Below are positions 21,835 through 32,000 of a stretch of 64,000 nt of DNA, piece by piece. The notes below the pieces were generated by a model. It made no database searches. It was not told where the DNA came from and saw only the letters and a list, made by a program, of their open reading frames with translations. How positions within the stretch are numbered: position 1 is the stretch's first letter; every line of letters starts with the position of its first letter. The translations under genes were made by a program, and so were the position numbers. The stretch comes from Trachythela sp. YZ-2020 (lineage: Eukaryota > Cnidaria > Anthozoa > Malacalcyonacea > Clavulariidae), in NCBI GenBank assembly GCA_016169945.1, contig JADLSH010000213.1:558001-622000 (forward strand), written 5' to 3'.

Positions 21835-22163
21835 GGCTATTCCATTTAATACCGTACCCCCCCTATGGAGGACCCTGGAATTCTTCAGGGGTAAGGGGCC
21901 ATTTTACCTTGGAATTCTTCAGGGGTGTGACTATTTAGGCTTGGAATTCTTCAGGGGTTGAGTAAAAAAATTGCATTCTTCAGGGGGTTGCAGTCAAATT
22001 CTTCGGGGGTAATAGCTGTAAGACAGGAATTCTTCAGGGGTAGGTGTTGTAAATACAAAATTCCTCAGGTGGGCTGTTGAAAGTCAGGAATTCTTCAGGG
22101 TTATAGAAAAACCCCTGTCCTCGATAGAAGGGGGGGGGGTTACGGATTTTAAATGGAATAGCT
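21835..22163. mobile_element. TIR MITE with internal GGAATTCTTCAGGGGT repeats
   Basis: Ends are GGCTATTCCATTTAA and its reverse complement, flanked by CATTG on both sides (21830-21834 and 22164-22168), a 5-bp target duplication. The interior holds eight copies of GGAATTCTTCAGGGGT-like words at irregular 25-40-bp spacing. The superfamily is not assigned; the end sequence resembles MITE families common in marine invertebrates. Confidence 0.7.
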
Positions 22164-22469
22164 CATTGTGATAGAACCTGTGGAGCGTGTTGAGGCACAA
22201 AATATTATTGATCTGCCTATTGTGGCAGAGCCAGTTGTGGCACAAAGTAACATTGACTGCCTGTTGAGGCAGAAAATGAAAACCAAATTTGGTTGATAAA
22301 TTATGTTATATTTACTTGAAAAAAATGGTTGTTACAAACTTACAAAATAATATGGATATATTACATCATCTGTAATGGGACGGAATCTGCGATATAAAGA
22401 ATTAAATATTTCCAACATATGTCATGTGGATCCCTGCTCACAGTTGTTTTGGAGAGATATACTATTATG

Positions 22470-22835
22470 TTGGTAAGCTGTATAATCATGTATTTTGACA
22501 ATTCACTGGACAGTACAGATGAACACTGATGGAAGCTAAATGCTAAATAAATATGAAATGAAATATCTACAGATTGGGAACAAAGACTGTTGTGACATGT
22601 TTGTTTAGCATGTGTACTTCTTATATATTATTATTTACAATAATCACAGTGTTGTAATCGCACTGTTGTAATCTCATCGTTTGGACAAGAAAATAAATCT
22701 ACACATACAGTGTGCCATTAGCAATATAAATACGTTCAATATTACTAATCGGGTCGAGGAATTTTGCATGCAGTTTGGGCGTCAAGGCAGCACTTTCCTT
22801 GCGATAGTAACTACTAGTATTATATTAACCCGTTC
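22470..22835. repeat. Interspersed repeat, inverted copy at 59815-60340
   Basis: Landmarks shared in inverted orientation: CACTGGACAGTACAGATGAAC, TGTTGTGACATGTTTGTTT, ATTACTAATCGGGTCG and GGGCGTCAAGGCAG. The copy at 59.8 kb has an extra ~190 bp in the middle. The class is unknown. Confidence 0.8.
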
Positions 22836-22893
22836 CTCGACTATTTATTACCCTGTTTCGTCTGATAATGCTTGTGGGTTTTAATATTTTAAG

Positions 22894-23085
22894 GTGCTCA
22901 TGTGGACATTGTAGCGACGAATTATTGCAGGACGCTAGACTAGATATAGATGCTGTAAGGAGATTTTGGAGTGCATTGGCAAATTTACATTCGATGACAA
23001 GGACGCAGAATGCATCACGCAGCACTGGGATTATGCAGTAGTCACCCATCGAACAGTACTAGAGACTGCAGGGGCTTTTCTTTCT
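22894..23085 (+). pseudogene. P2X7-C-terminal-like domain fragment
   Basis: One frame gives C-S-C-G-H-C, and after a frameshift near 22945 another gives R-C-C-K-E-I-L-E-C then D-A-E-C-I-T-Q-H and T-V-L-E-T-A. The pattern C-x-C-G-x-C ... C-C-x-E-I ... C-I-T-x-H is that of the cysteine-rich P2X7R C-terminal-like domain, a zinc-binding module found alone in many invertebrate multicopy genes. An acceptor-like TATTTTAAG precedes it. Together with 15436-15551 and 20288-20385 it makes one broken gene spread over 7.6 kb by insertions. Confidence 0.5.
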
Positions 23086-23147
23086 GATAAGTCAAGGGAA
23101 AAGTATCATAAACCAACAAGCAGAACCCAAGTTAGCTCGTCTGGTAC

Positions 23148-23399
23148 GTCAATGTGATACCGTGTTCCAAAGCACGATTTCTCGAAGTGCGCCGAGCATA
23201 TTACTGACGAATTCGTAGGAGTAAAATTCGGCCTATGTTTTCGCACAAATTTTATCCATATTTTCCGTTGTTCCTCATTTGCGGGAAACTTATGCATTGA
23301 TATCCCTTCAACGTGATATGTATTCGTGCAACTGCGCAATTCAGGACCTCCGCAAACGCAAAATTTTCCCCTCTTCGCTCTCTTCGTGCTGGAAGCCAT
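23148..23399 (-). CDS. THAP domain exon
   Basis: Started at the ATG at 23399, the minus-strand frame encodes C-V-C-G-G, then I-S-M-H-K-F-P, W-I-K-F-V-R-K and V-I-C-S-A-H-F-E-K-S-C-F. This is the C2CH THAP zinc finger (C-x2-4-C, invariant W, C-x2-H, then F), which binds DNA in transposases (P element, Kolobok) and in host regulators. The exon is intact over the finger. A GT at 23147 could be the donor but is weak; the open frame runs to 23106. It is convergent with the P2X7-like fragment. No partner exon was found, so transposase and host gene are both possible. Confidence 0.65.
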
Positions 23400-24486
23400 G
23401 CTTGTTGAATTCGAAATGCATAGTAGTAACTCAGACTGCACGGCTTTTATATAGGGTTAGATAGTACAGATGCAAACAGGATTGCGTGCGAGTGCGGGTG
23501 TGAGTTTCGTGACGTCGGGGAAATGCGGTAGCCAAGCCTAGACGCGCTATGTCTGCTGCGCAAAACATTATATGCATGCGTTTCTTGCTGAGGTTTTCTG
23601 GAGGCGAGATAAATACTAATCAAATTCCGGTCTATTTCGTGTACAAAAACACGCAACTATATGTAATAGATTCTCAATGTGAACTTAACGAACATTTGTG
23701 AGTGAACGTAAATTATATAATAAAGTAGAGCCCATCATTAGAAGCAGCTAAAAGTCCTATAATGCTATCGTATTTTACCACGCTATATATGCAATTCAAA
23801 ATTTGTTTGTTTTGGAATGGTCATGTTATGGCATAATGTCAGTAAATGTAGATATTTAATATTAATTTCCATGTTATGCTTACACTAGTTACTACAATGT
23901 TTGCCATAATTAATATTAGCTATAGCTATCTACATAATATGCGGTCTGAAACGGCCGCTTATACGCTACAACTCGTCATGTTGTAATTATATTGTATCTA
24001 TACATTGAAAACGATGTCTACAGAAAGTGGATTCGTTTGAATTTTCTTCAAAATCTCTCAAAAACCCAATTCTACCCAGACGAAGCTATAATTTTCATAG
24101 TGTTTACATATCGCGCTGTCACACTGCATACGTCACTGGCGGCGCGATAGAATGTCAGGAATTTCGCTAGAAGATGGTCTCAAAATCGAACTTTAATCGT
24201 AAAATTAACAAACTTCTGGTTCGAATTTTTCAACAAGATTGGTATTTTTATGATCGGAAAAGACCAAATTTTCAGAAAATGTAAAAAACCTGCATCGAAA
24301 TTTTCATTGCATATACACTTTAAAGTTTACCTAGGTCATTTATGTTTTTGGTCACTTAGATTCTTATATTTTTGTGTCAAGTGAAAATGCATGACATTTT
24401 GTATTGCAGAAAGAAATATTTGTACAATATGATAAGCCCTCATTTCAGAAAATTGAAGATACAAAGCAATTCTCTTTAATTTAATT
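23400..24486. other. Noncoding; contains a copy of the 330-715 repeat
   Basis: 23460-23600 is richer in CG than its surroundings and could be the THAP exon's promoter side. 23848-24112 repeats part of the first kilobase. No coding signal is seen. Confidence 0.4.
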
Positions 24487-24492
24487 TTTATT
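24487..24492 (-). promoter_or_regulatory. Poly(A) signal AATAAA
   Basis: AATAAA 60 bp downstream of the stop of the orphan terminal exon on the minus strand. Confidence 0.4.
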
Positions 24493-24551
24493 CAAGTTCT
24501 TCAAATAACTAGTAAATAATGATAGAGACCAGTAAATCAAGTTGTTCTGCA

Positions 24552-24634
24552 TTAATAAAAATATGTAGCCCCATGAGATGCTTCAGCATTCTGATGCCTG
24601 GTGCCATCTTTTGTGGTGACTTTAGATCTAATTC
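24552..24634 (-). CDS. Orphan 3'-terminal exon
   Basis: A strong acceptor (TATATTTGCAG) ends at 24635. The exon then runs 83 bp with the first two bases completing a codon, reads S-K-V-T-T-K-D-G-T-R-H then A-S-H-G-A-T-Y-F-Y, and stops at TAA (24552-24554). AATAAA follows on the same strand at 24492-24487. The compact acceptor, stop and poly(A) signal suggest a real last exon. The family is not recognised, and no upstream exon was identified. Confidence 0.4.
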
Positions 24635-24731
24635 CTGCAAATATAATAAGAGAATAGTTATACTGAATTAATATATTATACATCCTTACACAAAAATAAC
24701 ATACAGTATACTGAACATCTCGGAACGTTAA

Positions 24732-24836
24732 CCCATTAGCTGACAATGCGCCCAAATATGCCCTACTTTAGTATTTTACTTTGTTTAACGCCAGATGATT
24801 TTACTTGCCAGTTGTATGGTACTGCCAGTTAATGGG
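24732..24836. mobile_element. 105-bp TTAA-flanked MITE
   Basis: Ends CCCATTAGCTGACA and, reversed, CCCATTAACTGGCA, flanked by TTAA on both sides (24728-24731 and 24837-24840). TTAA targets are typical of piggyBac and Kolobok. Confidence 0.8.
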
Positions 24837-24996
24837 TTAACTATGCATGTTGCATATTATACATTACCTCATAGGAATATCAACATTTAATTTTCATATA
24901 GAAATGAGAAATTATTATCATTACCTACTTACTAGGGGGGGGGGGCTTGGGTTTGGCCAGTTTATTGTCCTGACTAAATTAAGAAATTGTTTCTAG

Positions 24997-25290
24997 GGCA
25001 CAGTACTACTTGCAAGACACTTACTTGTCATTAAACTGGCTGGAGTTAGGTATTGGGGCATAACAAAAAGATTCAGGCCTATGAATTGGGACACCATTCT
25101 TTATTCAACTCTTTTAGTGAAGGAACTCAGCCAGCAGTATGAAGCGGTGGAGGGGATTGTGTATGTTGTGTCATCTTTATGTAATATGGGTTCCTTAAAA
25201 GCAGCCACCTGCCCTCGTTGTGAGGGCAATTTGAAAGTACATTACTACTTGTGGCAAGTACCTTTTGGTAGGGGAACATCTACAACTTAG
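24997..25290 (+). CDS. Orphan open exon of unknown function
   Basis: An acceptor-like TTGTTTCTAG ends at 24996. From there the frame is open for 97 codons to a TAG. It reads V-L-L-A-R-H-L-L-V-I-K-L-A-G early, M-N-W-D-T-I-L-Y in the middle, and a single C-P-R-C pair near the end. The stop directly abuts the 8-bp target duplication of the next hAT element, so the natural end may have been cut off. No family is recognised. Confidence 0.25.
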   Translation, partial: GTVLLARHLLVIKLAGVRYWGITKRFRPMNWDTILYSTLLVKELSQQYEAVEGIVYVVSSLCNMGSLKAATCPRCEGNLKVHYYLWQVPFGRGTSTT

Positions 25291-25297
25291 CAGAAAT

Positions 25298-25730
25298 TAG
25301 AGATAAGCCGATCATCGGCAAAACATCGGCAGAGCCGATTAACGGTTACTTTTTATCACAATCGGCCATGGGCCGATTGCCGTTCACTATCTGATCTGTC
25401 AGTCTCAGCATAATTTCCCGCGGACCAATCGACGACGCGAAAACGTGACACGTTATTTCGGGCGAGAGGGAGCATCCGCTGTGTTGGTAATACTTGCCTA
25501 TTTTCTGTTAGTATTGTAGTTTTGTTGTGCTCAAAAAGAGATCATTGCGCAATTTGCGAGTTAAGTCGAGTAAAACACTAAAATGAAAATTCGACAAAAC
25601 GTGAGCATCATGCAGGTAAATAAATCATCAGTTTTCCCGATTTTTTCCGGCCGATAGTGGGTATGTATCGACTCTGATCTTGAACAATCGGTATCGGAAA
25701 TCAGCTCTTTTTAATATCGGCTCATCTCTA
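25298..25730. mobile_element. hAT MITE
   Basis: Ends TAGAGATAAGCCGAT and, reversed, TAGAGATGAGCCGAT. The 8-bp target duplication reads GCAGAAAT (25290-25297) and GCAGAAGT (25731-25738), 7 of 8. Subterminal ATCGGC words repeat on both sides. There is no coding capacity. Confidence 0.85.
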
Positions 25731-25739
25731 GCAGAAGTT

Positions 25740-26436
25740 ATTATACCCCAGGGGTTGTCCAAGCTTATTGAACATAGGTAGCACTGCCTTTCAAAAGGGT
25801 TGCACTATACGAATACTGCAGCCGCTGCCAGAAATGCCATGAAGTACATCATCATAATTTGGGTATGCACTTAATTTTTTTGGTTGATAACGTCAAGGAC
25901 AACTTCCTTGTCTATATATAAATTGGAAACAATAAAGCTTACAAGACTGTATTAAAAGAAAACAAAGAAAAAAATATAAAAGCTGCTTCAATGGGCAATA
26001 TATTACCCACATAATTAAAGTGTGAGTGCTTCAGGTGAAATCTTTACTGTTTATAGCATCAGTTTTTAACTTTTTATATCATATTTATACATTCTTATTT
26101 CTGATACATAGTTTTCTGCGTAAAGAGTTTTTTCATAGCCGCCCAAAGAAGGCTTTTAAAAAACATGAATCTTACCGGTAAGAAGTAATATTGAATTATG
26201 AAATCCACAAGCAGAACAAAAAGCTACTTTTTTCGTGATTTTGTAAAACAAGCAAAGTAGAATAAAAAATCAATTTTTTTACCTCAAAAACAAGCAAAAA
26301 CGTAAAAGGCCAAATGCTAACGTTAGAAAATTTTGATTAAAGTTATTTGCATAAGTTTCGCTTGTTGGTATTTTCGTACTCGCAGTGCCCTCACACGCTT
26401 TGGAGGCTTCGTGTCAGTCCGTAGGTTACGACTTAT
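25740..26436. other. No recognisable gene
   Basis: AT-rich single-copy-looking sequence up to the sharp left border of the tandem array. Nothing supportable is seen. Confidence 0.3.
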
Positions 26437-26451
26437 GGGATAGAATTTAAA

Positions 26452-26740
26452 CGTTAAACAAGACTTACCTGGAAGTTGAAGTTTGACTGGAATTCTATCC
26501 CATAAGAAAAGTAACCAAGAACTGACAAACCCACCCTCCCACTCCTTGTGGGTTGTCAGTCTTGCGGTGTTGGGAGTTTTTTGTTGGTTTTATTTATGCT
26601 TTGGTAACTGTGAGCAGATTTAAAGCAATGATGTGACGTCACTCCCGGTGAGCCTACGTTCTTCATGTCAGTCTTTGGTTACTTTTCTTATGGGATAGAA
26701 TTCCAGTCAAACTTCAACTTCCAGGCAAGTCTCGTTTAAC
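26452..26740. repeat. Hairpin 1 of the array unit
   Basis: A 75-bp arm (26452-26526) is the reverse complement of 26665-26740: GTTTGACTGGAATTCTATCC against GGATAGAATTCCAGTCAAAC. The loop is ~140 bp. The same hairpin recurs in units 2, 3 and 4. Confidence 0.9.
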
Positions 26741-26842
26741 TTTTCAATTATAAGATGAAACACTGTGTTCGTGTGCAATCAACTGACTATGCATACTATG
26801 CTTAACACTAGACACGATTACGTTGTGTGACCCACTGTTGAT

Positions 26843-27472
26843 AGAGTTTGAGTTTTTGTCGGGGGTCTAGGGTGGAAAGTCAGAGCTCGAGGGTCGAGAG
26901 TGGAAGGTCGAGGGTGGAATGTCGGGGTCGAATGTCGAGATCGAGGGTCGAAAAATTGATTTCATTGGTACTGTTGAATTTGAGTAGAATGCTGAATGGT
27001 GTAAAAACTTTTAAAACTATACTTTTGTCAATTTACAGAACTTCTCTTCGTAAATATTAACACGAAATATTGATTGGTAAGTTAAGTTAATGATACTAAA
27101 TTTAGATTTTATAATTGTTGTTAAATTGACAAGACCGCGGTCATAACTAAAAATAGTTATCAAAATAGTTATCAAAATAGTTATGAAAATAGTAATTATG
27201 ACCGCGGCCTTGTCAATTTAACAACAATTCTAAAATCTAAATCTAGTATCATTAATTTAACTTACAAATCAATATTTCGTGTTAATATTTACGAAAAGAA
27301 GTTTTGTAAATTGACAAAAGTATATAGTTTTCAAACGTTTTTACACCATTCAGCATTCTACTCAAATTCAACAGTACCAATGAAATAAATTTTTCGACCT
27401 CGACTTTCGACCCTCGATGTCGACATTCCACCCTCGACCTCGACCTTCCACCCTCGACAAAAACCCAAACTC
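26843..27472. mobile_element. Palindromic hAT-type MITE (hairpin 2 of unit 1)
   Basis: The ends AGAGTTTGAGTTTTTGTCG and, reversed, GAGTTTGGGTTTTTGTCG are flanked by an exact 8-bp duplication CTGTTGAT at 26835-26842 and 27473-27480. The two ~300-bp arms are near-perfect inverted repeats, with GGTCGAGGGT minisatellite words at the outer ends and (ATAGTTATCAAA)n at the centre. Copies lie at the same place in all four units, so it inserted before the array was amplified. Confidence 0.85.
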
Positions 27473-28482
27473 CTGTTGATGTAGTGTTATACACGGTGAC
27501 ATACTGTTTTATACATACTGTTACATGCTTTTACAAAGTGTTAAATACAATACCGTTATTCTTTTGGGCGCAGTAACTTTTTAGGAACATGTTACAACCG
27601 TATATTTACTTTATTAAAACTTGTCCGCCACGTTATTTTTTTCCACAAATTTGCCTGGATTTTTATGTGATTCCGCATTACTCTGCATTTGTACGTCGAT
27701 CCAGCGCACCCGAACAGCCAGGTATTCTACCTAGCTACGCATTGGTTTTCAACTTTTTAGTATAAGTTGACGCAACAAACCAGCACACGCTTTTAAATAT
27801 CAGTTGCTGATGTTAATTCCACCAGTAGCATGCACCAACATTGAGCAATATTAAAGGCACTTGCAGTACATTAAGATCCATGCAGTCTCTAAAAAGATTT
27901 GGTTTTTTTATAATGGATATATGCCTCCATTTTTAGACACAGACATCTATTTTTGAAACAAGGCAAATAATGATAAATGTTTACGACAGACCTGGAAAAA
28001 GGGTTCAATGTTCCTCGCATCCTAAATTTGGATTTTTCAAATGTTCCTCGAATTCCGCTCAAAAGTCTGTGTAAGAACAATGAAAAAGTTCACCGTGCGT
28101 ACGTGTGCAATAATATAGTTGTGATAGTTACTACATAATATACACAATTATACACAGAAGAAAGCCAGGAAAGTCCATTACGTGATCAAACAAAGGATAT
28201 TTTAATTTCTAAAGGTCTCCATTTTTAATATATGCACCCTGTCAATCTTTTACGCTTTGCGTTCAGCTTAGTGCTAGGGCATTCAAATTCGTTGTTTTAC
28301 TTAGTTTGTGTTATGTCTTGTCTGTCCTAACTATATGTCTGTGCATGTGTGTGTACATTGTATATATTGTATATATTTTATATATTGTATGTGTTAACCA
28401 GGTCATGAACGTAATTGGCTCACGCTGTGTTGATGTTCCTGAGCCGTTTTGTTCTTGTGTTAATAACTGTTTATGTTATGAA

Positions 28483-29090
28483 AAAACAAAGAGTGTATGA
28501 CTTTTATAAAGTTACATCGAAAGAGTTAAACAATTTTAACAGAGGTCACATAACTGCCGTTGCTATGGCAACAATGACGTTTCAATATGGTGGATATTTT
28601 CCATTTAAAGTAATTTAACTAGAAAACGAATTCGGTGACCCCCCATTTTTTATTTCGTAAATTTATTTCTTTAAGTATATTGAATTATTTTAACGATTTA
28701 AAAAAAATTCTGTCGACCCCAAATTTTCCAAATTAGTTAAAGGTGATTATTCATAATAACATTTTTTCGGGTACCCAGAATTTTTGAAAAATCGTTAAAA
28801 TAATTCAATATACTAAAAGAAAGTATTTTATGAAATAAAAAGTGGGGTTCACCGAATTCATTTTCGAATTAAATTACTTTAAATGGAAAATATCCGCCAT
28901 ATTGAAACGTCATTGTTACCATAGCAACGGCAGTTATGTGACCTTTGTTAAAAAATTCAAACTCTTTCGATATTAGCTATATAGTTTATAAAAGTCATAC
29001 ACTCTTTGCCTTCCAACAAGTAATAATTGTCCAAAAAGTCGGACGTAAATCGTTATCGGTATCGAGCTACCTTAATAGCTATTAGTCATA
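28483..29090. mobile_element. Truncated TTAA-type palindromic MITE (hairpin 3 of unit 1)
   Basis: Arms of ~225 bp are inverted repeats: CAAAGAGTGTATGACTTTTA at 28488 against its complement near 29010. Its right end reads GTATCGAGCTACC followed by TTAA. The left ~50-65 bp of the full element (compare 45137) is missing and joins other sequence at a GTTAT-like junction. Recurs in units 2 and 3 but not in the cut unit 4. Confidence 0.8.
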
Positions 29091-32000
29091 TTAGTTTATC
29101 ATATTATATTTAACTGTACTTGTATTAATACCAGCGGTCATTCAATTATCAGCTGACACAACTTATGCAGTTTAAATAAAGATTTTAAGGGATAGAATTT
29201 AAACGTTAAACAAGACTTACCTGGAAGTTGAAGTTTGACTGGAATTCTATCCCATAAGAAAAGTAACCAAGAACTGACAAACCCACCCTCCCACTTCTTG
29301 TGGGTTGTCAGTCTTGCGGTGTTGGGGGGTTTTTTGTTGGTTTTATTTATGCTTTGGTAACTGTGAGCAGATTTAAAGCAATGATGTGACGTCATTCCCG
29401 GTGAGCCTACGTTCTTCATGTCAGTCTTTGGTTACTTTTCTTATGGGATAGAATTCCAGTCAAACTTCAACTTCCAGGCAAGTCTCGTTTAACTTTTCAA
29501 TTATAAGATGAAACACTGTGTTCGTGTGCAATCAACTGACTATGCATACTATGCTTAACACTAGACACGATTACGTTGTGTGACCCACTGTTGATAGAGT
29601 TTGAGTTTTTGTCGGGGGTCTAGGGTGGAAAGTCAGAGCTCGAGGGTCGAGAGTGGAAGGTCGAGGGTGGAATGTCGAGGTCGAATGTCGAGATCGAGGG
29701 TCGAAAAATTGATTTCATTGGTACTGTTGAATTTGAGTAGAATGCTGAATGGTGTAAAAACTTTTAAAAACTATACTTTTGTCAATTTACAGAACTTCTC
29801 TTCGTAAATATTAACACGAAATATTGATTGGTAAGTTAAGTTAATGATACTAAATTTAGATTTTATAATTGTTGTTAAATTGACAAGACCGCGGTCATAA
29901 CTAAAAATAGTTATCAAAATAGTTATCAAAATAGTTATGAAAATAGTAATTATGACCGCGGCCTTGTCAATTTAACAACAATTCTAAAATCTAAATCTAG
30001 TATCATTAATTTAACTTACAAATCAATATTTCGTGTTAATATTTACGAAAAGAAGTTTTGTAAATTGACAAAAGTATATAGTTTTCAAACGTTTTTACAC
30101 CATTCAGCATTCTACTCAAATTCAACAGTACCAATGAAATAAATTTTTCGACCTCGACTTTCGACCCTCGATGTCGACATTCCACCCTCGACCTCGACCT
30201 TCCACCCTCGACAAAAACCCAAACTCCTGTTGATGTAGTGTTACACACGGTGACATACTGTTTTATACATACTGTTACATGCTTTTACAAAGTGTTAAAT
30301 ACAATACCGTTATTCTTTTGGGCGCAGTAACTTTTTAGCAACATGTTACAACCGTATATTTACTTTATTAAAACTTGTCCGCCACGTTATTTTTTTCCAC
30401 AAATTTGCCTGGATTTTTATGTGATTCCGCATTACTCTGCATTTGTACGTCGATCCAGCGCACCCGAACAGCCAGGTATTCTACCTAGCTACGCATTGGT
30501 TTTCAACTTTTTAGTATAAGTTGACGCAACAAACCAGCACACGCTTTTAAATATCAGTTGCTGATGTTAATTCCACCAGTAGCATGCACCAACATTGAGC
30601 AATATTAAAGGCACTTGCAGTACATTAAGATCCATGCAGTCTCTAAAAAGATTTGGTTTTTTATAATGGATATATGCCTCCATTTTTAGACACAGACATC
30701 TATTTTTGAAACAAGGCAAATAATGATAAATGTTTACGACAGACCTGGAAAAAGGGTTCAATGTTCCTCGCATCCTAAATTTGGATTTTTCAAATGTTCC
30801 TCGAATTCCGCTCAAAAGTCTGTGTAAGAACAATGAAAAAGTTCACCGTGCGTACGTGTGCAATAATATAGTTGTGATAGTTACTACATAATATACACAA
30901 TTATACACAGAAGAAAGCCAGGAAAGTCCATTACTTGATCAAACAAAGGATATTTTAATTTCTAAAGGTCTCCATTTTTAATATATGCACCCTGTCAATC
31001 TTTTACGCTTTGCGTTCAGCTTAGTGCTAGGGCATTCAAATTCGTTGTTTTACTTAGTTTGTGTTATGTCTTGTCTGTCCTAACTATATGTCTGTGCATG
31101 TGTGTGTACATTGTATATATTGTATATATTTTATATATTGTATGTGTTAACCAGGTCATGAACGTACTGGCTCACGCTGTGTTGATGTTCCTGAGCCGTT
31201 TTGTTCTTGTGTTAATAACTGTTTATGTTATGAAAAAACAAAGAGTGTATGACTTTTATAAAGTTACATCGAAAGAGTTAAACAATTTTAACAGAGGTCA
31301 CATAACTGCCGTTGCTATGGCAACAATGACGTTTCAATATGGTGGATATTTTCCATTTAAAGTAATTTAACTAGAAAACGAATTCGGTGACCCCCCATTT
31401 TTTATTTCGTAAATTTATTTATTTAAGTATATTGAATTATTTTAACGATTCAAAAAAAATTCTGTCGACCCCAAATTTTCCAAATTAGTTAATGGTGATT
31501 ATTCATAATAACATTTTTCGGTACCCAGAATTTTTGAAAAATCGTTAAAATAATTCAATATACTAAAAGAAAGTATTTTATGAAATAAAAAGTGGGGTTC
31601 ACCGAATTCATTTTCGAATTAAATTACTTTAAATGGAAAATATCCGCCATATTGAAACGTCATTGTTACCATAGCAACGGCAGTTATGTGACCTTTGTTA
31701 AAAAATTCAAACTCTTTCGATATTAGCTATATAGTTTATAAAAGTCATACACTCTTTGCCTTCCAACAAGTAATAATTGTCCAAAAAGTCGGACGTAAAT
31801 CGTTATCGGTATCGAGCTACCTTAATAGCTATTAGTCATATTAGTTTATCATATTATATTTAACTGTACTTGTATTAATACCAGCGGTCATTCAATTATC
31901 AGCTGACACAACTTATGCAGTTTAAATAAAGATTTTAAGGGATAGAATTTAAACGTTAAACAAGACTTACCTGGAAGTTGAAGTTTGACTGGAATTCTAT

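Larger units (their letters stand above)
21347..22280 (+). pseudogene. Repeat protein fragment (E-A-Q-N-I-D-L-P-I-V-A-E-P units)
   Basis: Read around two insertions, the frame gives short repeats of the form V-x-A-Q-N-I-(I)-D-L-P-I-V-(A/V)-E-P-V. Units are seen at 21360-21443, 21770-21834 and 22169-22260. The MITEs at 21444-21769 and 21835-22163 interrupt it cleanly, and removing each with one target copy restores the repeat. No known family is recognised. The repeat is low complexity and may be a minisatellite inside a coding exon. Confidence 0.4.
21090..22375. repeat. Inverted repeat flanking a repeat-protein fragment
   Basis: The left arm (21090-21290) and right arm (22170-22375) are reverse complements. 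For example ATTTATCAACCAAATTTG (21160) matches CAAATTTGGTTGATAAAT (22285), and CAACAGGCGG pairs with the region near 22262. The arms include the coding repeat units described for 21347-22280 and an adjoining noncoding part. Confidence 0.7.
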
